Positions 1-10,243 of a stretch of 64,000 nt of DNA are shown piece after piece. Below the pieces are notes generated by a model. That model was not told the origin of the DNA. It made no database searches and was given only the letters and a program-made list of their open reading frames with translations. The position numbers were made by a program, and so were the translations under genes. The DNA comes from Dastarcus helophoroides (lineage: Eukaryota; Arthropoda; Insecta; Coleoptera; Bothrideridae). The number at the start of each line of letters is the position of its first letter. Position 1 is the stretch's first letter. The DNA lies in assembly GCA_028583605.1 (NCBI GenBank), contig CM053334.1, forward strand, positions 27,121,226 to 27,185,225, written 5' to 3'.

Positions 1-272
1 GAAGAAAGAAAAGCTCTGAAGACAACAAATAGAGAAAAAAATCAAACAAGAATGGGAAACAGGAAACAGATTCAGATGAAAAAAGCAACATCTCCAAAAA
101 GCAATAAACAATAATAAAACGATTAAAAATTTATTCAGATTCTGATGGTGAGAATGTACTTTTCTTTGTTCATAAATCTTTGAAGATCATCCAAAAACCA
201 AAGAAAGGCGATTACGTAATTGTTAAATATGAAAGGGAATATTTTTCTGGGACTGTTGTGATGATTACTTAG
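1..272 (+). pseudogene. 3' end of an unidentified coding fragment, frameshifted
   Basis: Two adjacent open stretches lie in different frames. Bases 1-107 read as a very basic Lys/Arg/Gln/Asn-rich linker. Bases 108-272 read as a short C-terminal segment that starts with an acidic SDSDGEN stretch and contains KKGDYVIVKYEREYFSG before a TAG at 270-272. The GDYVIVKY...GTVV pattern looks like the small beta-rich tail found at the end of several insect transposon or chromatin-type proteins, but I cannot name the family. A shift between the two frames near base 105, where the first frame meets TAA, suggests decay. The gene would start upstream of the window. It could also be chance coding-like sequence, although its composition differs clearly from the flanking AT-rich DNA. 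Confidence 0.35.
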
Positions 273-600
273 TATAAACTTAATTAAGTTCAATATTATT
301 GATAATAAAGTTATTCTTCATTAAAAATATTCACTTTATTTACTGGTCTACTATTGGCACAATACCTGGTCTATTACTGTCTGGTCCACCTTAGGCACAT
401 TGAGACTTGCCACATTCACTTTTAAATAAAAATAAACCTAATGGTTATTAAAAAATTCGGAATAAATTGTATGATGATATGGTAGGCAAGGAATACGATG
501 TACTTTTTTTATAATGATTGATGTAATAATTGAGTTACATTATCAAATTTTGTTTCAAAATGTCTCTTAAATGGTTTGTTACAGGTGCACCCACCCTATT
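273..600. other. Unassigned AT-rich spacer with short direct repeats
   Basis: No gene is seen. CTGGTC followed by TA or CA recurs at 343, 366 and 381, and the first and third copies continue into similar TTGGCACA-like sequence, so this is a small degenerate direct repeat. It ends where the purine-rich low-complexity array begins. Confidence 0.4.
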
Positions 601-2800
601 TCAATTAAATCTTTATAGAAAACAATCAAAATTCCGAAAAACGTCAGAATTTTGAGAAAGGATTACAATTCTAAGTCAAAATTTTCACAAATTTCGAAAA
701 ATATATCGAAATCTGTGAAAATATCAAACAGTTAACATATGAAAAAAGTGAAATTAAAAAAAAAACAGAAAATCTGAAATTCAAAGTTTATAAAATATAA
801 TGTTAAAAATAGTCTCAAAGTTTAAGAAAGTCCAGATTTTCAATAAAAATCGAAGTCCGATTTTTCAGGAAGTCGTCATTTTCAGAAAGTGAAAGTTTAA
901 AAAGAAAGCCAAAAAATAAAATTCTGGCAAGTCTAACTTCGAGAAAAAGTCAAAACTTTGATTAAATAAGGTGTTTTCAAAAAAATATGAAAATTTTGAA
1001 ACGGTTCAAAAATGTCGACATTTTGAAAGTAATCCGATTTTAGAAAAAAGTGAAAATTAAAAAAAAGTCGAATTTTTCAAATTAAAGTCCAATTTAAAAA
1101 ATTCGAAATTAAAAAAAAAGTTGGAATTTTCAAAAAGGTCAAAAGTTTAAATAAAAGTGGAAAAAAGCCAAAATTTTGAAAAAAAAAAACACATTAATAC
1201 TCAATGTTTCCAAAAGTCAAAACTTAAAAAAATATGAAATTTTCAAAAAGAATTGCAATGATGTTTTGAAAAACTCGAATTTAAAAACAGTTTGCAAAAA
1301 GTTGAAATTTTGAGCGGAAATTTCAAGAGCTCAAATTTTCGAAAATGTGGTGAAACGTCTAAAAAAAAGTCCTAATTCTCCAAAAACTTCAAAACTTCGA
1401 GATAAACTGAAAGGGAAATTTTGGTAAAACGGACTGGTTCTTGGTTATCTTTAAAAATTGATACACAATTGAAACCAAGAAAGATTAAAACAATTAATAC
1501 CAAGAAAGATTAAAACGGTTAATCTTTCTTGGTTTCAGGGGACAAGATTTGTGAACCAACTTGTGGGAAATTTTCAAAAAAAAAATTGAAATTTTGAGAA
1601 AGGAAAATTTTTAATAGGACAAAAATTATAAAAAAAGTCAAATATTTTCAAAAAAATTAAAATATATCCAAATAAGGTAGAATTTTTAAAAAGTTTGGAT
1701 TTTCCAAAAGTCGAAATTTCATAAAAAAATGAAGTTTTGGGAATCGAGCGACAGAAGATCGACATTATGAAAAATATGGATTTATTAAATGTGTACATTG
1801 TTCGAAATAAATCGAAATTTTCAATAAAAATCGAAAAAAGTGCTAAATTTTGAGAAAAAAAAATGATCCTCTGAAACCTTTCGTTCAACAGAATAAACTA
1901 GGGCAACTGCCTCCCCTAACCTACCGTGGCTGAAAACGAACAATGTGATAAAAATCCAAATATTGAGGAAGATATTTGGAATCCAAAAAGTCAAATTAAA
2001 GAGTAGGGATTTTCAGGAAAAACAGAATTTTTGGGAACTATTTCAAATTTGGAAAACGGATGTTAATTTTGAAAACAGTCTTAGTTTCAAGAAAAATCTT
2101 CGAGAATAAAATTCAAATTTCAAAATAAAAGAAAAAGCCAACATTTTCAAGAAAGAACAATTTTAGAAATACGAGTCAAAATTCAGAAAAGTCAAATTTA
2201 GAAAAAAAATCGAAGTTTTATAAGTAAACAGAATTTTTGAGAAATGCTGTGGAATTAAAAGAAAATTTCGAGAAAGTCGATCGAAAAATGATAGAATTTT
2301 GAATACAAAGTCGAAATCTCGAAAAACGTTGAGAAAAGGTCAAACTTTTATCGAAATTTGCAGACAAAAATTGAATTATTAAAGTGACAATTTTCAGAAA
2401 AGGCGAATTTTTAAAAGAAATATTGCAACATTTCGAAAAAAAAAAAAACATATTTTGAAAAGAGCCGAAATTTCAAGAAAAGTTCGAGGTTTTCGATAAT
2501 AAGTAGCAATTAAAAAAACTCTTAATTTCCCCGAGGAAGTTATTTGGGAATTACTCGAAATTTCAAAAATAAAAATGTTAACAAAAAAGTTGAAGTTTCC
2601 AAAGAAGACGAATTTTGAAATTAAAGTCGAAATTTCCAGAAAGTCAAATGAGAGAAAGTCATTATGAGAGTAAGCTGAACTTTTGAAAAATATTACAAAT
2701 TAAAGAAAAGTCGAAATCTCAAAAAATGAGTTATAATTTACCAAAAAATATTTATTTTCCCGTTGGAAGTTAAATGTCGAAAAAGTAAATCGATAAAATC
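600..2800. repeat. Degenerate low-complexity array, purine-rich on + strand
   Basis: A 2.2-kb tract of poorly conserved units of roughly 18-24 bp resembling AAAAGTCGAAATTTTCAAA. The TCGAAA/TCAAAA core recurs while the A-rich spacer drifts. The short open frames in it are of low complexity (Phe/Lys/Asn/Ile-rich), lie on either strand and show no homology, so they are not genes. The same family appears in the opposite orientation elsewhere in the window. It is interrupted near 1430-1553 by a palindromic repeat copy. Confidence 0.8.
1430..1553. mobile_element. Palindromic repeat family, copy A (outer arms only)
   Basis: The left arm starts CGGACTGGTTCTTGGTTATC and runs into CCAAGAAAGATTAA, which is repeated once in direct orientation. 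The right arm is the inverse, TTAATCTTTCTTGG at 1519-1532, followed by TTTCAGGGGACAAGATTTG. The same arms occur in seven other copies in this window. The central segment, which carries the hammerhead-like core in other copies, is absent here. No protein is encoded. It is probably the terminal repeat of a retroelement; a Penelope-like element is the best guess. Confidence 0.65.
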
Positions 2801-3030
2801 AAAAATTGAAATACAAATCTTCTCCCCTGAAACCAAGAGAGATTAAATAGCACAAAAAAGATTGCTCTAACGCGTTTCGATAGCCAAGCTCTCATCTTCA
2901 GAGAGATACACTGGCTATCAAAAAGCGTTAGAACAACTGTTGTTGTGTTTTTTAATCTTTTTGGGTTTCTGGTTTCAGGTGACAAGATTTATTTTTCAAT
3001 TTTTTAAGATAACCAAGGAACGGTCCTTTC
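2801..3030. mobile_element. Palindromic repeat family, copy B (head-to-head arms)
   Basis: Bases 2801-2908 hold one arm on the minus strand (TTGAAATACAAATCTT, CCCCTGAAACCAAG, CTCTAACGCGTTTCGATAGC, ATCTTCAGAGAGATAC). Bases 2909-3030 hold a second arm on the plus strand that starts in the middle of the same unit (GGCTATC) and runs to TTTCAGGTGACAAGATTT and GATAACCAAGG. The two copies therefore meet head-to-head. No coding sequence is present. Confidence 0.7.
2865..2905 (-). ncRNA. Hammerhead-ribozyme-like core (copy B)
   Basis: Read on the minus strand: CTCT (complement of 2902-2905, stem I), CTGAAGA (2895-2901, matching CUGANGA), a hairpin with TTG loop and GAGAGC/GCTATC-type arms (stem II, imperfect here), GAAA (2875-2878), a minimal AACGCGTT stem III, then AGAG (2865-2868), which pairs with CTCT. 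This follows the order stem I, CUGANGA, stem II, GAAA, stem III, UH, stem I. One deviation is an extra U between the CUGANGA box and stem II. Catalysis is inferred, not shown. Confidence 0.35.
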
Positions 3031-3308
3031 ACACCAAAACGACAAAATCAAAAATTCGAGAAAAAAAACGAATATTTAGAAAAAAGAAATTTCGAGAAAA
3101 ATGTAGAATGTTGAACTTGAAGTTTTGTCTACCTAGCCAGGTTACAATGCGCTTAATAATTATGAAGTTACTTTTGCAACCATATCTTTGAATTTCGCCT
3201 GCGCTGTAGCATACAGTTTACGTATGGTTTAGAGTTGCAGGTCGGTACAACACTTGGATTTGATACTATGTTTCAATACCTATGAGTGTGTTGAAGTACA
3301 TAAACCGC
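3031..3308. other. Unassigned spacer
   Basis: An A-rich segment with short open frames and no recognisable domain, then a less biased segment without obvious structure. I see no gene or known repeat here. Confidence 0.4.
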
Positions 3309-3415
3309 GTCCAGGAGACCGAGTCCGGGAGGCTGAGTTCAGCTGAAGTCCAGGAGACTGAGTTCGGTCGAAGTCCAGGAGACTGAAATAGAGGGCCGAT
3401 GCCAGGAGGACTGAG
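3309..3415. repeat. Short tandem repeat, GTCCAGGAGACTGAG unit
   Basis: GTCCAGGAGACYGAG-like units begin at 3309, 3348, 3373 and (as GCCAGGAGGACTGAG) 3401, giving spacings of 39, 25 and 28 bp. The tract is GC-richer than its surroundings. It lies just upstream of the LINE fragment and may be a simple minisatellite. Confidence 0.6.
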
Positions 3416-3437
3416 ATTTTTAAAATTTTTATCATCA

Positions 3438-3917
3438 AAGTAGATTAAATAGATCACGAGATTGCATTAAGAAGAGACAACCAAACCACAGATTTAACCA
3501 GGAAAAGAGGACTGACATGGGCAACTTACGGAAAACTGAGCGACGTATTTAAATCAGATATTCCCGAGTGCTTGAAGAGGAAGGTCTTTGATCAATGTGT
3601 GCTTCTGGTTGAAACACTGACCCTTACTAAGAAGGTAATAAAATCCAAGTGGCGCAGAGAACAATTGTAGAGATCAATGTTGAACATATCCCTCAGTGAT
3701 AGAGATCCAAACCGTATAATCAGGGAGAGAACCGGTGTTACAGACGCAGTCGAAAAAAATTACAACACTGAAATGGAACTGGGCAGGTACCATGTTGCCA
3801 GAATTAAAGATGGAAGATGGACCAAGCAAATCCTAGAATGGAGACCTAGACATGATGGATATCGTAATCGAGTATGTACCCCAACAAGATGGTCGGACGA
3901 CATTAAGCGCATTGTAG
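3438..3917 (+). pseudogene. RTE-like LINE, reverse transcriptase C-terminal part (upstream half)
   Basis: Translation from 3452 gives DHEIALRRDNQTTDLTRKRG then LTWATYGKLSDVFKSDIP and a truncated FDQCVLLVETLTLTKK. After a frameshift near 3670 it continues with MLNISLSDRDPNR, then VARIKDGRWTKQILEWRPR and PTRWSDDIKRIVA. This order is the familiar tail of insect endonuclease-reverse transcriptases of RTE-like LINEs. The polymerase core and endonuclease are absent, so the copy is 5'-truncated, as is usual after incomplete target-primed insertion. The reading is interrupted after RIVA by an LTR-like insertion and resumes at about 4250. Clade assignment is from memory of motifs. It is certainly a non-LTR element, with RTE-like the best guess. 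Confidence 0.75.
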
Positions 3918-4006
3918 CGAAATGTAAATTATAGAATTTAGTACGTAAGAAAATTTTCTAGAAAGATCTGATAAGATCTGATAACGAAGCAAACGGCAGA
4001 TAAGCG

Positions 4007-4019
4007 TTCCAGAAATTTC
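4007..4019 (+). promoter_or_regulatory. Three-box heat-shock element
   Basis: TTCCAGAAATTTC is a perfect alternating TTCnnGAAnnTTC array, the binding pattern of trimeric HSF. Two further TTCTAGAA dimers lie at 3956-3963 and 4050-4057, the last 16 bp upstream of the TATA box. The clustering makes chance less likely, although the AT-rich composition favours such motifs. Confidence 0.5.
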
Positions 4020-4072
4020 GGCAAATGATAAGCCTTACCTGCGGTATTTTTCTAGAACCTGGGAGCCAAAAC

Positions 4073-4080
4073 TATATAAG
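4073..4080 (+). promoter_or_regulatory. TATA box of the LTR-like insertion
   Basis: TATATAAG is followed about 30 bp downstream by ACAGTTAGTTAGAGTCAGTC, which contains TCAGTC initiator-like sequence as in many insect gypsy-type LTRs. Function is inferred from spacing only. Confidence 0.5.
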
Positions 4081-4249
4081 GCTGTCACCTTTCCCTCGAA
4101 ACAGTTAGTTAGAGTCAGTCAGTGTAATTAGTGAGTTAGTAGTTAAAAGTCAAAAGTGAGTTAATAATTCAGTTGTAGTGTTCCGAGTTTAATTTGAAAA
4201 TAAAGAGGGTATTATTCAGCAAGTGTTTAATAATCATTTCGAACCGATA

Positions 4250-4363
4250 AGCCCAACTGGATACAAAGTGCTCAGGGTCGGAGGAGATGGAATGATTTGG
4301 GGGAGGCTTACCTCCAGCAAAGGACTCAAAACGGCTGATTATGAGGATGATATGATGATGAGA
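4250..4363 (+). pseudogene. RTE-like LINE 3' end and tail (downstream half)
   Basis: Translation reads NWIQSAQGRRRWNDLGEAYL then QQRTQNG and a stop codon near 4333. This is the conserved C-terminal end of the same LINE as 3438-3917. It is followed by a GAT-rich stretch (GAGGATGATATGATGATGAG) that resembles the short-repeat tails of RTE elements. The two halves fit without loss once the LTR-like block is removed. Confidence 0.7.
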
Positions 4364-5143
4364 TTAAATAGAAATTCATTTTACATTTGTTTTTCTTTGA
4401 CAACTTTAAACTCGTAGTTTTAAGATAGTATTACTAATACTCCTGTTGCCTTCTTTCTCAAAACAAATGGACATTTACATATACTTTTGTAGGCCTTACT
4501 TACAACGATGATACAAAAAACACTAACAACTCATTTGGAATGATCTTCACTCAAATATTTGATTAATCCATATGGCATCATGCAATATTAAAACATTTGG
4601 TATACGTAAAAGTAGACAGCTAACATTTAACGCATCAGTTACCAGAAACATTATTGAAATACAAATTTTGTCATTATGAAAAATAATGGTTGGAGCAGAT
4701 AATAAATTATTTGGCGAAATTTTTGTTTTAGTTAGGAGTCTCTAGAGGTGCTCCATTCGCATCGCTATATCGAGTACTCCGGATTAATACATTTTGATTG
4801 GTTATTAAGCGAATATTGGTTTACTATGACATCAGTGAATTGGGAATACCGCTGCAGTAGACAATTCTGTTTTCCGATTTAACACGAGTGTTGTTACACG
4901 TTATTCTGTACAATAATACTGAAATTTACCTTTTAAATTTTGATATTACATGAAATTTTGTTGTTTGAATTATGGTCCAAGTAATAATCATATAAAATAT
5001 TTTGAGAAGGTAATAATTTTCTTGATGAATTTCTAGAGGGATCAGTCAGTATTGACTGCAAAATATTTGCTCATGATACAGGAATTAGTTTAAGACGCAA
5101 TTTGCTTCATGCCAGTGCCATAACAAAAATATGTAAACGTATC
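4364..5143. other. Unassigned sequence
   Basis: No repeat of the low-complexity family and no coding similarity recognised. Short frames are interrupted. It could be unique intergenic DNA. Confidence 0.4.
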
Positions 5144-5425
5144 TACGAGGGTAAATCAAATATGAACCGTAATTTCTATCATGTCGCGAAGGCGTCGGGA
5201 GTGTGCGCATACTCTTAGACATGTTAGGTGGGGATATCACGCGACTTCCTGCGCTCAAGCGAATTCCGTTCTCGCACTTCGTCAGATGTAAATACAATGG
5301 GTGAGCAAGAGGTTCATTGGCACGTTGCGCAGCGCATTATTATTAAATTTATGGCCGTTGAAAGTGTAAAGCCCGGCGAAATTCTTCGTAGACTAGAAGC
5401 TACTTCATATAGTGATGACCTGTGT
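5144..5425 (+). pseudogene. Mariner-like element, 5' end with transposase N-terminus
   Basis: The block starts with TACGAGGGTAAATCAAATAT, a terminal-repeat-like beginning (TA plus CGAGGG). An ATG at 5297 opens MGEQEVHWHVAQRIIIKFMA, followed by VKPGEILRRLEA. This matches the N-terminal helix-turn-helix region of insect mariner transposases, which normally begin near SEQ-x-LRVAQRxxIKFLxxEGxxPxEIxRRL. After about 37 residues the similarity is lost (SYSDDLC), and no DDE catalytic region or second terminal repeat is found downstream. I chose 5297 rather than the upstream in-frame ATG because the family starts here. The element is truncated and cannot be active. Confidence 0.65.
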
Positions 5426-6089
5426 ACCTTTAGGTTGCATCGTAGTTCTGGACGTAACGCAATGTTTTTAATAAATTGTTTTTAGAAAATTTTCCTTTGC
5501 CACCAGAATCTTTTTAAAGTGTCTGGATGTCATTCCAAATCGGATGCATTCTCAACCATAATTTTGGGAGAAGGCGAACTGAAGTGCGTTCGTTGACTTG
5601 ATTAATCTAATGAAAGCGAAACATGAATATATTACAAAACTTGAATCTAAAAAAATGCGGTTGAATGATATTAAACGCATAAATCTGTAGTACACATATC
5701 GCATTAACATTGAGCTATATTTAGCAGAGGCAGTGAACGCAAAAAAAATAATCGTGTTTCATTGAATGAAAACCGGTTGTACTCAGTTCTCCGGCGGTAA
5801 TCCGCAAGCAGGTGCTTCGCCTTAACCAACAAAGGAGAGAGCTAATGCATGTCATCATTCCACTATTGGTTACTACTATGAATCTGCTAATAAAGTGAAA
5901 TATTCACTTCAGATTTAGACATATGCAACTTAAAATCAAACGAAACAAAAATAATAACCGGCTGCTGGTGATATACAGTGCTAGTCTGTAACTTGGAATA
6001 AATTCAGTAAAGACAGTTTTTTTCGGAAATATGCTCGGACACGTCGATTAATATTTTAATTTGCGCTCTTTTTGATGTAGAAAAATTGT
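5426..6089. other. Unassigned sequence
   Basis: No gene recognised. A less AT-biased patch near 5780-5880 (GTAATCCGCAAGCAGGTGCT) has no identity that I can name. Confidence 0.35.
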
Positions 6090-7590
6090 ATACAGCATGT
6101 CTCAAATTTAAGATATGACGTCATCGACAATTTTTTTAAATGGCATGCCTACTTTTTTCTTGACTTTTCTTGACTATTCTATATCAAGTTACACATATCA
6201 AGTTCAATTTTTTCTTCCTTGTCATTTAAAAGATATTTACAAGTTTAGTAACTAAAAAATTAAAGAATCTAATTCAATATATTAATTTTCAAAAAGTTTA
6301 TAAATCGCGTATCATAAGGTATCCGTTTGATATTTTTTGTGAAACTGGGTTGGCGTCTTATCACAATCTTATAAAGAAAGTACTCTTATAAAAAAGTTAA
6401 TAAAAACAAATAAGAAGAGCAGTATTATATTGATCGAAGAGTCTATTAGTTTGTCGTTTAGTGTGAAACACCATTTATTAAAAAATCGACCAAAATACCG
6501 TATTTAACTGAAACCCACAAGATTGAAATTTTAATAATGATTGGCTATGAAGATAGAACAAGAACACAAAATAAAATTATTCGTTTATTCAGAGAGAAGT
6601 ATCCTGATTTATCACCCATATCGCAAAGTACCGTAAGCAAGATTGAAAAACAATTTCGGGAAAATGGGCATTTAAGAAAAACAAGTAATCCCCGTCAGAA
6701 TGTGTCAAAAGATGTCAAAATTAATGTAATTCTCTGTCCAAGAAAATCATCATGTCCCCCCAGTAGTCAGATAAGTAGGGAACTCGAAATTAGCTAGTTT
6801 TCAGTTGCAAGAATTCTAAAAGGGCAAAAATTTCATCCTTATAAAATGACAATCCTCCATCAACTCTTAGAAGATGATCCGGATAGAAGACTACAGTTTT
6901 GCGAACAAATGATGGATCTACTGGACAGAAATGAAGCATAGAAAATATCCTGTTTTCAGATTAATCAACGTTTATGTGAAATAGTGAGCTAAATCGTCAA
7001 AATTGTGTTACTGGGCAGACAACAACCCACACTGGATGAGGGAAGGACACATTCAAAATCCAGAAAAGTCAATGTTTGGGCAGGAATTGTTGGTGATCGA
7101 GTTATAGCACCAATTTTCTTCCAAGAAAATCTTAATGGGGCAGGATATTTAGAATTCTTGCAGGAAGAGCTAATTCCTGATTTAACTATTTTGTTTCCTG
7201 ATCCGGTCGAAGCTAATCTCTCGAATAGAAACATTTGGTTTCAACAAGACGGTGCCCCCCCTCATTTTGCAAGACCTGTCCGTGAGTATCTGGATGATGC
7301 ATTTCCAGGCAGATAAATTTGTAGAAAAGGATCTTTTAAATGGCCATCCAGGTGTCCGGACTTAACACCTATGGACTATTTATTATGGGGGTATTTCAAG
7401 AGCAAATTTTTAAGACCAATCCTGCAAATATTGAGGAGTTGAAAGGACGAATAAGACAGGAAGTGTAGACTAATTTCCCCCAAAGTAATTAGAAATGTTC
7501 AAAACGAGTTTCAGTTCCGTTAAGGGTTGTGTCAGTTAGTAAATGGACAACATTTTGAACATTTATTGAAAAAAGATTATTGAGTTAAAT
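6090..7590 (+). mobile_element. Tc1/mariner-type DNA transposon remnant
   Basis: The probable left end is TACAGCATGTCTCAAATTTA near 6091, typical of this group (TA then CAG...GTCTCAA). No matching inverted right end was found after the coding region, so the 3' end is lost or diverged. The 5' leader of about 440 bp is AT-rich. The transposase pseudogene fills 6537-7583. Confidence 0.55.
6537..7583 (+). pseudogene. Broken Tc1/mariner-family transposase (DDE type)
   Basis: This is a cut-and-paste DNA transposase remnant. The N-terminus at 6537 shows a paired-type helix-turn-helix (ISQSTVSKIEKQFRENGHLRKT). Further downstream, in shifting frames, come DDPDRRLQFCEQMMD, a first-aspartate box SD followed by TAA where the family has Glu (near 6955), KVNVWAGIVGDRVIAPIFFQE, FQQDGAPPHFARPVREYLDD with the second aspartate (about 7238-7300), CPDLTPMDYLLWGYFKS with the third acidic residue (about 7350-7400), and a C-terminal GQHFEHLL. 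In-frame stops and frameshifts make it non-functional. The spacing of the second and third acidic residues looks like the DD34D/E class, but I did not measure it exactly because of the shifts. Confidence 0.8.
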
Positions 7591-8940
7591 TAGTGGAACG
7601 CTTGCTCTTCCCTAGTTTATACAGCCAACCAAACCTATTCCAAAAATTTTCGCTTTCTCCTGAAGATTGGTCCTTTACTTGAAATTTCGAGTTTTCCTTG
7701 ACATTTCGACTTTTTTTCAAAATCTGTCTTTTTTCACAAAATTTCTCTTTTTCTCTTGAAATTTCGAATTTATTCAAAAATTTGACCCCCTTTTATCAAA
7801 ATCTGACTTTCTCAAAATTTCGAATTTTCTGAAAATTTAAACTTTATTTTAAAATTCGTCTTTGTGCTTTCGACTTGTTTATCGAACTTCGCCTTTTTTT
7901 ATTGGGTATACATTTTTAGGACAATGTTAATTTATCTGGAAATTTTGAAGAATACTTTTTGAATATTTTGAATTTTTATAAAAAGACTAAAATTGCAGCA
8001 TATTCAAATTTCAACTTGTTCCTCAAAATTTCGACGCTTATCGTAATAGTCGACATTTTCTGACGTCCCAGTGGGACAGGGGGAGGCTTGTCCTTGCATC
8101 AAGCCATCATTAAAATATAAATATTCAGTCCAGAAATTTCGTCCTTTTTGTTGAAATTTCGCCTTTTTTCCTGAAATTTTACTGAAAATTCGCCCTGTTT
8201 TCAAAATTTCGACAACATTCGACTCTTTCTTGGTAATCTCGAATTTTTATAAATTTCGACTTTTTTCTCGAAATTACGACATTTTTCTCAAAATGTGGAC
8301 CTTTTCCCAGATTTTTTTTTTCAAATTTGGGTTTTCGAAAGTCGATTTTTACCTCGAAAGTCGTATTTCTCTATATTTCGATGTTTTTTAAGTTTTTCCA
8401 AATGGTGAGGTTTTTATTTAAGTTTGATTTCTTGAAATTTACGACTTTATCCCAAAACTAGGTTTTTTATTATAATCCACCTTTTTTAAATTACGACTTT
8501 GTACTGAAAATTCTACTTTTCCCTCTCAAAATTCGACTGTATCGTAGTTTTTGAATATTTTATAGAACTTTATAGAACTTTTGTATTTTTTCTCGAAATT
8601 TTGACTATCCGGAAATTTCAACCTTTTTCTCAAAATTCTTCTTGTTCTCGAAGTTTCTGAAAATTTCTTCTTAAAATTGATTTTTTTATCCAAACTTACG
8701 ACATTTATCAAAATTCGCTTATGTTTCTGAAGTTGGATGAAATTTTAATGAAAATATCAAACTTTTGAGAATATTTTTACGAAATTTAGAGTAAACGATT
8801 TCTTGTAAATTTCGAGAATTATGGCAAAATTTAAATAAATAAAATAAAATTTGTAGGAGGAATATTTTTAGAAACTGTTTTTTTTCGAATTCGATCGAAT
8901 TATTTTGGAAATTGCGACTTTTCTAACAAAATTTGTCTAG
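7590..8940. repeat. Degenerate low-complexity array, pyrimidine-rich on + strand
   Basis: TTTTCTCGAAATTTCGACTTTT-like units, the reverse complement of the 0.6-2.8 kb array. Near 8058-8110 it contains a GC-richer patch with the perfect palindrome GTCCCAGTGGGAC. Short frames in it are not genes. Confidence 0.8.
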
Positions 8941-9350
8941 TGTCAAACCCAACATTCGTATTCGTTAAATCCCTAGCTTGCATTATTGTAACGTCCCATG
9001 ACCCCCTTAAGAAAATTCAGAACTAGAAGAAAATTCAGGACTAGTTTCCGAATAATCCAACAATACGTATCTGCTTAATAAATCTCTAGCCGCTGACTGA
9101 CAGATAATGCACTGTCTAAATCGCTGGTTCTAGGAACATGAAATTTCGCACTAATGTTCCCCATAGTATGTAGGTGAGCACCTAAGAGTGAATTTTTCCA
9201 AATTAGGCCCTCTATGGTTATAAAAATAGGCATTAAAATTACTTAAAATATATACAGCGAATAACACACGATTTTATTTAAAGTTGCATAGAGGGCTGGC
9301 CTCGTTGATAAATGTGTCTTCAGTCTCTACTCTCCACGAATTTTTGAGGT
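8941..9350. other. Unassigned non-array segment
   Basis: Mixed-composition sequence between two arrays. It contains two AAATTCAGRACTAG repeats near 9016-9042 and no coding similarity. Confidence 0.4.
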
Positions 9351-9895
9351 AGGTCAATGCATATTTCGTTCTTTTTTTTATGTAATCTTCTAAATTTGGC
9401 TTTCATTTGACACTTTCGAAGTTTAAATTAAAATACTGAACATTTTTTTTTAGAAATTTTGAAGTTTTTCCTCTAAATTTCGACATAATTTCCTAATTTT
9501 GCCTTTGAAACTCAAAATTTCTAAAACCAGTTTTGTAGAAATTCAAATTCTTAAATCAAATCCAAAAGTTGGCTTTCTGCTCTTTTCTTTTCAAAATTCC
9601 CAGTTAGATTTGAAGCTCGAAAATTTTTCTAAATTTCGACTTTGTTTTCAAAGATTTTGAATTTAAACTTAAAAAATAATCCATTTTTAAAATGATAGCT
9701 TTTAAAAATCGAAATTAAGATAAGTCTCGAATTCGTTTTATACAATTCGTTCAACATTTTAAATATTCGCAATTTAGAACGTCAGATTCTGCAAAAATAT
9801 TTAAAATTTTCAGGAACAGACGCATTTTTCAAAAAATTTAAGTTACATAAATTCGAAGTTTCGAGGAAAAAGGTCAACATTTTCAAAATAATTAT
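9351..9895. repeat. Low-complexity array, orientation mixed
   Basis: The array is pyrimidine-rich up to about 9660, then becomes increasingly purine-rich. Same unit family as the neighbouring arrays. Confidence 0.65.
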
Positions 9896-10130
9896 ACAGG
9901 GAAGCCTTGGAGACTGCCGACAAATGTGAAAACTTAAAACTAGGGGATATGTAGTGTAAACCTAGACTAGTAAACAAGTCAGAATATTGGAAACATTTGA
10001 AAATAAATTCTGTCAAACTGACCTACCTTTTTATATTTATAGTTTGGACAATTGTATCGTGTGGAAATGAATCTAATATTTATCGATAATGAAATACACT
10101 TTAATATGGTCCAATTTTTATTAGAATATG
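9896..10130. other. Unassigned segment before the heptamer array
   Basis: Mixed-composition sequence with no recognised gene. It leads into degenerate TTGTATGTTGTG units that grade into the perfect heptamer array. Confidence 0.4.
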
Positions 10131-10243
10131 CAGTATTTTGTATGTTGTATGTTATTATTTTGTATGTTGTGTTGCGTGTTGTTTGTTGTGTGTTGTACGT
10201 TGTGTGTCTTTTGTTTTGTATGTTGTATTTTGTATTTTGTTTT
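10131..10243 (+). repeat. Degenerate edge of heptamer microsatellite
   Basis: Variant units such as TTGTATG, TTGTGTG and TTGTACG precede the homogeneous block. This is what is expected at the older edge of an expanding microsatellite. Confidence 0.65.

Larger units (their letters stand above)
3918..4249 (+). mobile_element. LTR-like insertion (candidate solo LTR) inside the LINE
   Basis: This ~330-bp block interrupts the LINE C-terminus: the coding match stops after DDIKRIVA and resumes with NWIQSAQ. Its architecture looks like U3-R-U5. It has heat-shock-element-like motifs (TTCTAGAA at 3956 and 4050; a three-box element at 4007-4019), a TATA box at 4073-4080, a TCAGTC-type start region at about 4102-4125 and AATAAA at 4199-4204, about 45 bp before the right edge. 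No internal coding sequence is present, which fits a solo LTR. Exact ends and target duplication are unclear; I could not find clean TG...CA termini. Alternatives are a non-autonomous element or a retrocopy carrying a promoter. Confidence 0.5.

Noticed and set aside
5770..5880. GC-richer patch that looked like a tRNA-like or rRNA-like fragment
   Set aside because: No cloverleaf with A and B boxes could be drawn and no conserved rRNA segment was recognised.
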